From Erysipelotrichaceae bacterium (GTDB lineage Bacteria; Bacillota_I; Bacilli_A; RFN20; CAG-631): a stretch of 42,266 bases of DNA. This document shows, one piece after another, positions 31,943 through 40,237 of the stretch. The notes beneath the pieces were generated by a model. It saw only the letters and a program-made list of their open reading frames with translations. It did no database searches and was not told where the DNA came from. The position numbers were made by a program, and so were the translations under genes. The DNA lies in the NCBI GenBank assembly GCA_022767485.1, contig JALEMY010000039.1, positions 1 to 42,266 on the forward strand, written 5' to 3'. Position 1 is the first letter of the stretch, and each line of letters begins with the position of its first letter.

Positions 31943-32902
31943 CTAATCTTTATTGCCAAACAACATGCCGGCAACTTTAGAAAATAACAATGTAAATAAT
32001 AATAATGCAACTGATAAGGCAGACGCATAACCAAGTTCGTTACGTATGAAAGCATAGTCATTCATATGTACTAAGATGGTTTGTGCTGATTTTTGTGGAG
32101 TCGGGTTAGAACCAGATAAACTAACCGCTAGTGTACCAGCTGACATTGCATTCGTAATCGACATGATAGCAGCAAAGTACATAGAACCTCTCATTTGTGG
32201 TATCGTAACGTAAATTGTTTCTTGGAAACGATTTTTTATTCCATCGATATGAGCAGCTTCATATAATTCAGGATCTAAATTACATAAAGCAGATAAAATT
32301 GATAGGAAACCGATACCAAATGAACTCCATAAGGCAACAAATATTGTAATTGGTAGTAAATATCTAGGGTCGGTCAGATACGATATTGGTGAATTAATGA
32401 GTCCTAGATTCATCAAAAAGGCATTTAAATAACCCCATTGGTCACCAGAGAATAATGACTTCCATATTACTCCAATTAATACGCCACCTGCAAGAGATGG
32501 TGTATAAACAATTAATGCTAATATAGTTCTTAATGTCTTAGGAAGTTGAGCTAACATCCATGCGATAAGAAATGATAGCAAGTAACCTCCAGGGCCAACT
32601 ATAATTGAGAAAATAAGTGTTTGTGGAACTACATATTGCATAAAGTCACGGTCTACAGAAAACATATTAATATAATTTCTAAAACCGACAAATGTTGGAA
32701 ATTCAATGGCATTATAGTAAGTTAGTGATAATAATGCTGAAATAAAAACTGGTAAGGCGATAAATACTGTAAATAATAGAATATATGGTGAAACTAGAAA
32801 GAATGTTGACCATGGTGAGCCATTGATACCATTTGTTTTAGAGTTTCTTTTTATTTTTACTTTTAAAGGATTATTTGCTTTATCCTTTATTAACTTAATC
32901 AT
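31943..32902 (-). CDS. Sugar ABC transporter permease, MalF type (first pair)
   Basis: 319 residues with a short basic N terminus and six membrane segments. The EAA loop is ELYEAAHIDGIKNRFQETIYVTIPQMRG, and SPYILLFTVFIALPVFISALLSLTYYN is the typical first helix region. AGAGGTGA precedes the ATG, and the solute-binding protein gene ends 15 bases upstream. It is one half of the channel for the first permease pair. Confidence 0.95.
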   Translation of the reverse strand: MIKLIKDKANNPLKVKIKRNSKTNGINGSPWSTFFLVSPYILLFTVFIALPVFISALLSLTYYNAIEFPTFVGFRNYINMFSVDRDFMQYVVPQTLIFSIIVGPGGYLLSFLIAWMLAQLPKTLRTILALIVYTPSLAGGVLIGVIWKSLFSGDQWGYLNAFLMNLGLINSPISYLTDPRYLLPITIFVALWSSFGIGFLSILSALCNLDPELYEAAHIDGIKNRFQETIYVTIPQMRGSMYFAAIMSITNAMSAGTLAVSLSGSNPTPQKSAQTILVHMNDYAFIRNELGYASALSVALLLFTLLFSKVAGMLFGNKD

Positions 32903-32917
32903 TTTGCTTCACCTCTT

Positions 32918-35900
32918 TTAAATTGGACAACTCGATGTTGAAGCATTACCACCACTTACATTATTTTTAAAGTTTTCTTGGCAAGCTTCAATCCAATCAA
33001 AGTTTCTTAAAATATATTCTCTATTTGCAACGCCGTTTTTTGAGTCATAATAGCCAAATTCATCCATTTTTCTTTGAATTTCTCTATCGATAATTACTTT
33101 TTGTAAGTCGATTGCTTCACCAACAGTTAGCTTTCCTGTTGAATTACCAGAAGATGATGTACCAAATACAACTGTATTCCATATATCAGACAAGCCTCTT
33201 TGAAGCATGTATTGTCCTGGTATTTGTTGTAAATCTATAATCCATTTAACTTGTTTTAATACAACTTTTCTAACTTCTGAATCAATTGGTAATGATTGTG
33301 CTGCATCTAAATTAGCAGAAAACCAAACTACCGATGGGCCAAATGTTGATTGAAGTGCTTCAGTGAAGGCTTCTTGTACACTAGTTGACATCCACCATTG
33401 TAAAAATAACCACGCTTCATCAATCATCTTTGAATTGTTAAATATCATAGCTGATGAACCATTCGATATATACCAACGAGATATTTCATCTTCTTCTCCA
33501 TCATGATTTAAATCCTTATATGTACCATCTTGCAAAACTTCTTGCTTGATTCCTGGAATTTGATGAACTGACCATTTACCTAAAAGTTCTGGTGCAACAT
33601 ATTTTAATTGTAAATACATACCAACATCACCAATACCTAAAGGATATGTCCCATATCTAAAGTGGTTGTAAAATGAACCAACTTCAGTTGGTAATGCATA
33701 AATCGTATATAAATCTGTTAATAATTTAATGCCTTCATATGTATTTTGGTTTCTTAAATCAGTTGTAAAAGCATCTGATGATAAAATCGAACCGTTGTTT
33801 TGTAAAATAAATTGAGCGGTTGCTGATAAAGATTTTAATGACCCTGAAGCGCTAGCTGAATAATAAAAGTTTCTGCCAGCTGATTGTAAACGAGATAAGA
33901 TACCAACAACTTCTTCCCATGTTTGTGGAATTGGTAGTGCCTCCCCTTTATCTCCCATTACATTCATAATATCATCACGAGAAAACATTAATTCTGCACT
34001 TGTTGATTCTGGTAAAGAATAAAATTTGTCATTATATAGCATTGACATCAATTGTCCACGAGGCATATTATCTACAACATCGAAATAATAAGGAGTAAAT
34101 CCCCAATAATTATTTTTATATTTCCAAGTGTCATCAAAATCGCTAAGTGGATAAGCAGCATCACCACGAAGAGCAAATTCAAATGCTCTTCCAGAGTTAA
34201 TTCCTAAAACTAAATCTGGAACCGTATTTGCAGCATAGGCATAAATCAAGTTGTCTTCACTAGGCATTTGACGAATATTAACCTTAATACCATTAGGAAA
34301 TTCTTCACATTTAGTATTTGGTGTAAATTCATTATCAGCGTATGTTTGTAAAATATCATTGTATGCTTGCGAACGTGCTGACCAAATATTAAGTTCGCCA
34401 TCATTTAAAATTGTTTTATATTTATCCGATGTAAATGTTTGTCCTAAAGTGACAAGAGAAGAATAAAATGATGAAAAGAAAGAAGAATTGCTAGGTCTAA
34501 TCTTTGATGAGTCATTTGTCACATAGATTGTATCAAGAACCATATTAGTATTTTGTAAAGTGTTTGCCGTATCAGCTACAAGCTTTGCTAAACAGTTATC
34601 ACCTGATGAAAATAAATTAAGTTTTAAAGGCAAGTCATTTGGCTCATCTATTAACTCATCAATAATTTCTCTCATTCTTTGGAAATATGATAATACACTT
34701 GATGATTTATCGTTACCAACGAAATCATAAAGTTTATTATATGAATCGATAATGATGTTTTTATAAGCCTTTAAAACGGACAATGTTTCAGGAAAATATT
34801 GTACTAATTCATATTCTTTATTTTGATCGATTGTTGCTCCAGTAATTTTTCTAATTTGAATTGAAAAATCATTGATATCATCATAAACCGCCATCAAATT
34901 GTTGTAAACTTCAAGTAGTGGTTCAATTGTTGCGGTAACAGAAATAGTATTATGCCCTGATTTTAAATAAAAATAGTAAGGATTTCCATCTTTATCACTA
35001 ACAACATGGTTAGCATAATAAGGACCTGTTGTTGGAAAAGAATAATTGACTACTTCTTTGAAAGGAACTTCTCCATTTATTTCTATTTTTCTAAATAATG
35101 GAAAGTTATCGTTGTCGTTATAATAGTGGAATGTTAATGGATAAAATCCTGCTGATTCAACGTTTAAATCCCAAGAGATTTCTTGTCCTGATTGATCCCA
35201 ACCTGATGTAACATTCAATAGTTTACGATTATAATCATAAGGAGTAACACTAGGTGATTGTTCGTTTGCTACTGTCACATCGTTAGTGTTTTTACTTGTA
35301 TATTCGATAGCATTTAATTCAATGTTATCATTACCTTGGCTTTTTGATTCTTGTTGTTGATAATATTCACTATATGATAATTGATTCGTAACAGGAATTA
35401 AAGTTATTTTACCAATATAAAAATAATCATCAGAAAGGTTAGTAATAGTAATTGTAGGATTGATTGATGATAATTCAAAAACAAGTGGTTGCGATGTTGT
35501 ATATTGCGATTCATAAATACCTTCTTTTTGCCAAGATAAAATTCGCTTTTGCCTTGGAGACATTTGATCTCCATACTTTGAAGTATAAGAATCAAAGTTT
35601 TTATTGCCATTTGGCAGCGTTGAAATGTTATCTTCAAATTGTAAAGGTAGTAAGATTGTATTTGCTTCATTAAATGGAGAAGCACCATCGATTTCTACTT
35701 TAACAAGCGCAGAAGAAGCAAAAGTAGATGGAATAAAATATTCCACCTCTAAACGATATCTTCCAAACTTTGCTGAAGTAAAATCGCTCGTTTGATATGT
35801 GATTGAAGTTTGCTTCATTGCAACTACAGCATTGGCATCACTTGGCACATATTCTGTCTCGATAAGTGATGAATTAATAGGATATCCACTAGGGCTTATT

Positions 35901-36121
35901 TCTTGCTTACAATCACTTGATAAATAATTATCTTGATATTTTTTATCTACTCGTTGAATATAATTGTAATAATCATTTTCAACTCCTTCCAATCGACTAT
36001 TGATCTTGTTAACACTAATTTGTAGTTGAGCAGGATCAATAGCTGTTGTTGACAAAGATGATGAACAACTTGCTAATAATATCAAAATAGCAAAAGACAT
36101 CATCGCTTTTTTCAACTCCAT
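32918..36121 (-). CDS. Large modular extracellular solute-binding lipoprotein
   Basis: 1,067 residues, over twice the usual length of a sugar-binding protein. The lipobox ends LLASC (cysteine 19). Residues about 90-255 and 280-405 look like two beta-sandwich, carbohydrate-binding-module type domains (GRYRLEVEYFIPS with VKVEIDGASPF; ISWDLNVESAGFYPLTFHYYN with RKIEINGEVPF). A helical stretch (about 405-560) leads into a type I solute-binding fold starting LNIWSARSQAYND near 575 and running to about 1045 (VPDLVLGINSG, PQTWEEVVGILSRL). It should capture a polysaccharide or oligosaccharide at the surface and hand it to the permeases. AAGGAGG precedes the start. It is the second gene of the operon. 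Confidence 0.88.
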   Translation of the reverse strand: MELKKAMMSFAILILLASCSSSLSTTAIDPAQLQISVNKINSRLEGVENDYYNYIQRVDKKYQDNYLSSDCKQEISPSGYPINSSLIETEYVPSDANAVVAMKQTSITYQTSDFTSAKFGRYRLEVEYFIPSTFASSALVKVEIDGASPFNEANTILLPLQFEDNISTLPNGNKNFDSYTSKYGDQMSPRQKRILSWQKEGIYESQYTTSQPLVFELSSINPTITITNLSDDYFYIGKITLIPVTNQLSYSEYYQQQESKSQGNDNIELNAIEYTSKNTNDVTVANEQSPSVTPYDYNRKLLNVTSGWDQSGQEISWDLNVESAGFYPLTFHYYNDNDNFPLFRKIEINGEVPFKEVVNYSFPTTGPYYANHVVSDKDGNPYYFYLKSGHNTISVTATIEPLLEVYNNLMAVYDDINDFSIQIRKITGATIDQNKEYELVQYFPETLSVLKAYKNIIIDSYNKLYDFVGNDKSSSVLSYFQRMREIIDELIDEPNDLPLKLNLFSSGDNCLAKLVADTANTLQNTNMVLDTIYVTNDSSKIRPSNSSFFSSFYSSLVTLGQTFTSDKYKTILNDGELNIWSARSQAYNDILQTYADNEFTPNTKCEEFPNGIKVNIRQMPSEDNLIYAYAANTVPDLVLGINSGRAFEFALRGDAAYPLSDFDDTWKYKNNYWGFTPYYFDVVDNMPRGQLMSMLYNDKFYSLPESTSAELMFSRDDIMNVMGDKGEALPIPQTWEEVVGILSRLQSAGRNFYYSASASGSLKSLSATAQFILQNNGSILSSDAFTTDLRNQNTYEGIKLLTDLYTIYALPTEVGSFYNHFRYGTYPLGIGDVGMYLQLKYVAPELLGKWSVHQIPGIKQEVLQDGTYKDLNHDGEEDEISRWYISNGSSAMIFNNSKMIDEAWLFLQWWMSTSVQEAFTEALQSTFGPSVVWFSANLDAAQSLPIDSEVRKVVLKQVKWIIDLQQIPGQYMLQRGLSDIWNTVVFGTSSSGNSTGKLTVGEAIDLQKVIIDREIQRKMDEFGYYDSKNGVANREYILRNFDWIEACQENFKNNVSGGNASTSSCPI

Positions 36122-36148
36122 AACATTACCTCCTTGTTGCTAATAAAT

Positions 36149-37720
36149 CTATTTTGTCGTAACTATTATCGAATTTAATACTTTTCTAGTTTGATAAACA
36201 TCATAAGATCCTGTGTCAGATGATCTTGTTTGTACAGTATATGTTCCATTTTGATTGGTGATTAATTGAGTGGAGCCTCCACCATCAAAATTTGCTGCAT
36301 CATAACAACCAAAATATCGCATAAAGTCTGCAAGTTGTGTAAGAGTTAATCCCGTGCAATTTGAAGCTTTACCACCATAATGTAAATCTTCAACAGAAAC
36401 TATCACAACTTTTCCATCGGATGTTATTCCAACGGCACTACGTGGAACGCGACTAGCTGCCCCATTTTGTGTTTCTTTTGCAACACTATTAGCAATATTA
36501 CCATTTTCAACTAATGAATGACGACAACCAATAATCGTGTCATAATAATTCCATTGCCCACCAGTTGAAAAAACACAATTGTCGATAGCTGCAAAATAAT
36601 CTCCAACCTTCAATGCCTTAGCTACTTTAGAACCAACTGTAATATAGCCATATTCATCGTTGGTAATTGTAACCGATGGTGTTCCTGTTATTTCTTTTAC
36701 TATGCAGCCTCTAACTTCTTTTTCTTCACAACGTTCTTGTTGTATTTTTTTAAATAAGAAAGCCTTTGAAGCGCTTGGAATAGTTTTTTTCTGATTCATA
36801 ATTGTTATAACACCAATTGTGCTAGTGTTTAATGCTGAATCAGCAATATAAGCAAAAGTCCCATTTTCACTACCATCTTCATTATAAAAAATTATTCCTT
36901 TTTTCGATAAAGAGGATTTTAAATTATCAGAATATGAATTCAATGTTGAAATTGGTGCGATTCTTGCTCCCGAGGAAGAAACACCAAATAACATCGGCTT
37001 TGATACTGGAACATCAGATGTATCAGAATTATGAGATGATTTTAAAATAACGCCATCTTTGACAAAAGCATTAACGCAAGTACTACCAAAAAAATCAGCA
37101 TTGGTAACTGCAATAAATTCTTTTCCTTCATTATCGTTTTGCCAAGCAAGTGCTTGTGAAATAGGAGTTGACAAGTTTCTAAAAGATGTGTCTGTAACGT
37201 TATTATAACTTCCAGCAACAATGTTTGCTTTTGTTAAGTCAACCACTACGCAATATGGGCTTACTTGGCTACCATTATTTAATTTATATGTAGTAGCATA
37301 TAAATCCACCCCATCGTGCAATTTTGATATTGATGTTTGATAAGTAGTGGCATCAAAAGTTATTGGTGTATATTCATCTAATGGACTTTTTTCTTCAACA
37401 GTTGGCTGTTTAAAACCTTGTTGTTCAAAAGGAAAATCTTCATGGACTTCGTAATCATAAACATATTCATCAGAGTAAGAAGAACTTTCATTTATTGATG
37501 ATTCTTCGCTACTTATACTTTCATTACTGCTAGTTATACTTTCCTCAAAAGAAGAACTTTCTTCAAAAGAAGAAAAACTATCACTCATATTAGATTCATC
37601 TTCGCTTTCATAATTTGAAAAGTCCGATTCGTTTTCACTATTAGAAATAGTAGTATCATTGCAACCAGCCAACACTATAGAAACAATAGATGCTAATAGC
37701 ATGCACTTATTACTTTTCAT
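36149..37720 (-). CDS. Lipoprotein with NAGPA/phosphodiester glycosidase domain
   Basis: The start at 37720 is chosen over the track's 37762 because GGAGG lies seven bases before it and a signal peptide begins there (lipobox IVLAGC). A roughly 70-residue Ser/Glu/Asn linker follows (FEESSSFEES and similar). The catalytic-type domain spans about 130-523 and contains AVTNADFF, PRSAVGITSDGKVVIVSVED and NFDGGGSTQL, matching the NAGPA (DUF2233) family, which removes GlcNAc or similar sugars from phosphodiesters. It heads the ABC operon, suggesting the imported glycan carries sugar-phosphate links, as in teichoic acids or capsules. Total length is 523 residues. Confidence 0.85.
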   Translation of the reverse strand: MKSNKCMLLASIVSIVLAGCNDTTISNSENESDFSNYESEDESNMSDSFSSFEESSSFEESITSSNESISSEESSINESSSYSDEYVYDYEVHEDFPFEQQGFKQPTVEEKSPLDEYTPITFDATTYQTSISKLHDGVDLYATTYKLNNGSQVSPYCVVVDLTKANIVAGSYNNVTDTSFRNLSTPISQALAWQNDNEGKEFIAVTNADFFGSTCVNAFVKDGVILKSSHNSDTSDVPVSKPMLFGVSSSGARIAPISTLNSYSDNLKSSLSKKGIIFYNEDGSENGTFAYIADSALNTSTIGVITIMNQKKTIPSASKAFLFKKIQQERCEEKEVRGCIVKEITGTPSVTITNDEYGYITVGSKVAKALKVGDYFAAIDNCVFSTGGQWNYYDTIIGCRHSLVENGNIANSVAKETQNGAASRVPRSAVGITSDGKVVIVSVEDLHYGGKASNCTGLTLTQLADFMRYFGCYDAANFDGGGSTQLITNQNGTYTVQTRSSDTGSYDVYQTRKVLNSIIVTTK

Positions 37721-37766
37721 TTCTTTTCCTCCAAATTTTAAAAATGATATTTTTAAATTCAATAAA

Positions 37767-37775
37767 ATTATATCA
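37767..37775 (-). promoter_or_regulatory. Extended -10 promoter of the eight-gene ABC operon
   Basis: On the minus strand TGATATAAT (TATAAT at 37767-37772, preceded by TGA) lies about 47 bases upstream of the glycosidase start. No good -35 or cre-like catabolite site is visible nearby. The surrounding 37,730-37,860 stretch is otherwise A/T-rich with no further feature. Confidence 0.6.
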
Positions 37776-37863
37776 CAATTAAAAATTAATACATAGTATT
37801 AAGAAAAAAAGTGAAATATTTATCAAAAAAATAATTAAGTCTTTAACTTTTTGTCACAAAAAT

Positions 37864-37915
37864 AAAAAAAGCGTCCATATGCTTTGATATTCAAAGCATT
37901 TATATGTCGCTTTTA
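37864..37915 (-). terminator. Intrinsic terminator of dusB
   Basis: On the minus strand AAAAGCG...ATGCTTTGA pairs with TCAAAGCAT...CGCTTTT and is followed by a T-rich run. The stem overlaps the dusB stop codon. Confidence 0.85.
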
Positions 37916-38880
37916 AAATTTATATTATTAAGAATGGTTTCTAGTTCTTGATAGGTTTTAATACTTGTTAGTTCGTTTCTAATTTTAGCGCCATTAGGAC
38001 AGTTTTTTACAAACCATCCTGCTTGCCCGCGAAGTTCTTTTATTGCTATAACTTCACCTTTATACCTAATTAAATCTTTAGCATATTCTTTTAAAATATC
38101 GATTTTTTCTGATAAATCCATGTCTTTAAGCAGTTCATTTTTTTTCAAATAGTGGTCTATTTGCTTAAAAATATATGGATTACCATAACTGGCTCTTCCA
38201 ATCATTATCGCATCGCAATGTGTGTATTCAAGTATTTGCTTTGCTTCAAGTGGAGTCTTTATATCACCATTTGCAATAATAGGAAAATCCATGTGTTTTT
38301 CTTTTACTTGTCTAATTAAATCATAGTCGACTTTTCCTGAATATAAATCACTTTTTGTTCTTCCATGTATAGTTATAGCACTCGCCCCAGCAGCAATTAT
38401 TGCGTCGCAAACTTCAAAGACATTAATACTTTGATGGTCCCATCCTATTCTAATTTTTACTGTAACTGGTTTTTTTACGTTTTCAACGATAGTTTTAACT
38501 GTATTGTATATTCTATTAACATCTTTTAAATAGTCACTTCCCGAGTTACTTTTAATCACTTTTGGCACAGGGCAGCCCATATTAATATCGATAATATCTG
38601 CATTACTTTGTGTATCTACCCATTTAGCAGCATATAACAAAGTATCGATAGATCCACCAAAAATTTGTATAGCAATTGGGTGTTCGTTTTCATCAATACG
38701 CGCCATATCCAATGTCTTTTTATCTTTATAAAAAATGCCTTTATCAGAAATCATTTCTGTAGTGACCATAGCGGCATGATATTTTTTACACATTTTGCGA
38801 TAAGCGATATTGCTTACACCTGCCATCGGAGCTAAAACAACATTTCCATCAATTGTAATGTTTTTTATTTTATATCCCAT
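37900..38880 (-). CDS. dusB: tRNA-dihydrouridine synthase, DusB type
   Basis: 326 residues. VLAPMAGVSNIAYRKMC binds FMN, INMGCPVPKV contains the catalytic cysteine, IHGRTKSDLYSG and ANGDIKT continue the barrel, and IMIGRASYGNPYIF is the phosphate site; all are standard Dus motifs. It reduces uridines in the D-loop of tRNA. The start agrees with family length, but I see no Shine-Dalgarno sequence before it; instead a strong hairpin ends ten bases upstream of the ATG. It is transcribed in the same direction as serS. Confidence 0.93.
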   Translation of the reverse strand: MGYKIKNITIDGNVVLAPMAGVSNIAYRKMCKKYHAAMVTTEMISDKGIFYKDKKTLDMARIDENEHPIAIQIFGGSIDTLLYAAKWVDTQSNADIIDINMGCPVPKVIKSNSGSDYLKDVNRIYNTVKTIVENVKKPVTVKIRIGWDHQSINVFEVCDAIIAAGASAITIHGRTKSDLYSGKVDYDLIRQVKEKHMDFPIIANGDIKTPLEAKQILEYTHCDAIMIGRASYGNPYIFKQIDHYLKKNELLKDMDLSEKIDILKEYAKDLIRYKGEVIAIKELRGQAGWFVKNCPNGAKIRNELTSIKTYQELETILNNINFKSDI

Positions 38881-38890
38881 ATTATCAATT

Positions 38891-38916
38891 AAAAGTGCAC
38901 AAAATAGTGCACTTTT
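38891..38916 (-). terminator. Hairpin between serS and dusB, probable terminator
   Basis: AAAAGTGCAC (38891-38900) and GTGCACTTTT (38907-38916) are exact reverse complements around six bases, six bases after the serS stop. The T-run is only four long, so it may let part of the transcripts through into dusB. Confidence 0.75.
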
Positions 38917-38921
38917 CTTTC

Positions 38922-40214
38922 TTATTTTTTATTTGCAACTAGCTTTGTTTTGCCACCCATATATGGTTGCAATACTTTAGGAATATTTACGCTTCCATCT
39001 TCATTTAAATTGTTTTCAAGTAAGGCAATTAACATACGAGGAGAAGCAACAACTGTATTATTTAATGTATGAGGAAAATATTTGTTTCCTTTTTCATCTT
39101 TAACTCTAATGGAAAGTCTACGAGCTTGCGCATCAGTTAGATTTGAACAAGAACCTACTTCAAAATATTTTTGTTGACGAGGAGACCAAGCTTCAACATC
39201 AATAGAACGACATTTTAAATCAGCCAAATCACCAGAACAACATTCAAGAGTTCTTACAGGAATATCCATAGAACGGAATAAATCAACTGTATTTTTATAT
39301 AATTTTTCAAACCAAACACGTGATTCTTCAGGTTTACAAACAACGATCATTTCTTGCTTCTCAAATTGGTGAATACGATATACTCCTCTTTCTTCAATAC
39401 CATGTGCACCTTTTTCTTTTCTAAAACATGGAGAATAAGAAGTCATTACATATGGCAATTCTTTTTCAGAAATAATTTGATCGATAAAACGTCCAATCAT
39501 TGAATGTTCAGAAGTACCAATTAAATACAAGTCTTCACCTTCAATTTTATACATCATTGCATCCATTTCTTCAAATGACATAACTCCAGTAACTACGCTG
39601 CTACGAATCATAAATGGAGGAAGCACGTATGTAAAACCACGATCGATCATAAAATCTCTTGCATATGTAAGAACCGCTGAATGCAATCTTGCTATGTCGC
39701 CTGTTAAATAATAAAAGCCATTACCAGCAACTCTTCTTGCAGAATCGATATCAATCCCATTAAAACTTTCCATAATTTGTGTATGGTATGGAATATCAAA
39801 AGGTTTTAATGCTGGTTCACCAAATTTTTCTAATTCAACATTTTGACTATCATCTTTACCAAGTGGAACTTCTGGATCTAAGAAATTTGGAATCTTCATC
39901 ATCATCTTTGTTCTTAAATCGATTAGTTCGTTTTCTTTCACTTCAAGTTCTTTTAATTCTTCATCGATTTTAGTGATATTTTCTTTTATCTCAGTTGCTT
40001 TTTCAAAATCTTTATTTTTCATAAAGAATCCAATTTTCTTACTCATTTCATTTTTTTGTCCACGAAGTTCGCTACCTTTAGTAACGAATTCGCGACACTT
40101 TTTATCAACATCTAATATTTCATCTACTAAAGGTAATTTATGATCTTGAAATTTCTTTTTAATGTTTTCTTTAACTAATTCAGGATTATTCCTTAAAATT
40201 GCTATATCAATCAT
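38922..40214 (-). CDS. serS: Seryl-tRNA synthetase
   Basis: 430 residues, normal length. The N-terminal helical tRNA-binding arm (about 1-110) is rich in Lys and Glu (KKFQDHKLPLVDEIL, KENITKIDEELKELEVKE). The class II catalytic core has GTSEHSMIG, motif 2 CFRKEKGAHGIEERGVYRIHQFEKQE, and motif 3 LNNTVVASPRMLIALLEN. It charges tRNA-Ser and also the selenocysteine tRNA where one exists. It begins 23 bases after the gyrA stop; that gap has no room for a T-box leader, so it is probably transcribed with gyrA. Confidence 0.97.
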   Translation of the reverse strand: MIDIAILRNNPELVKENIKKKFQDHKLPLVDEILDVDKKCREFVTKGSELRGQKNEMSKKIGFFMKNKDFEKATEIKENITKIDEELKELEVKENELIDLRTKMMMKIPNFLDPEVPLGKDDSQNVELEKFGEPALKPFDIPYHTQIMESFNGIDIDSARRVAGNGFYYLTGDIARLHSAVLTYARDFMIDRGFTYVLPPFMIRSSVVTGVMSFEEMDAMMYKIEGEDLYLIGTSEHSMIGRFIDQIISEKELPYVMTSYSPCFRKEKGAHGIEERGVYRIHQFEKQEMIVVCKPEESRVWFEKLYKNTVDLFRSMDIPVRTLECCSGDLADLKCRSIDVEAWSPRQQKYFEVGSCSNLTDAQARRLSIRVKDEKGNKYFPHTLNNTVVASPRMLIALLENNLNEDGSVNIPKVLQPYMGGKTKLVANKK

Positions 40215-40237
40215 ATTTTTTTCCTCGATTTCTTTAT

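Noticed and set aside
37480-37670. Low-complexity Ser/Glu coding stretch as a DNA repeat element
   Set aside because: It is an irregular linker after a lipoprotein signal, like those in the other lipoproteins here; only short imperfect repeats are visible.
40215-40237. T-box or riboswitch leader for serS
   Set aside because: Only 23 bases separate gyrA and serS, too short for any such element.
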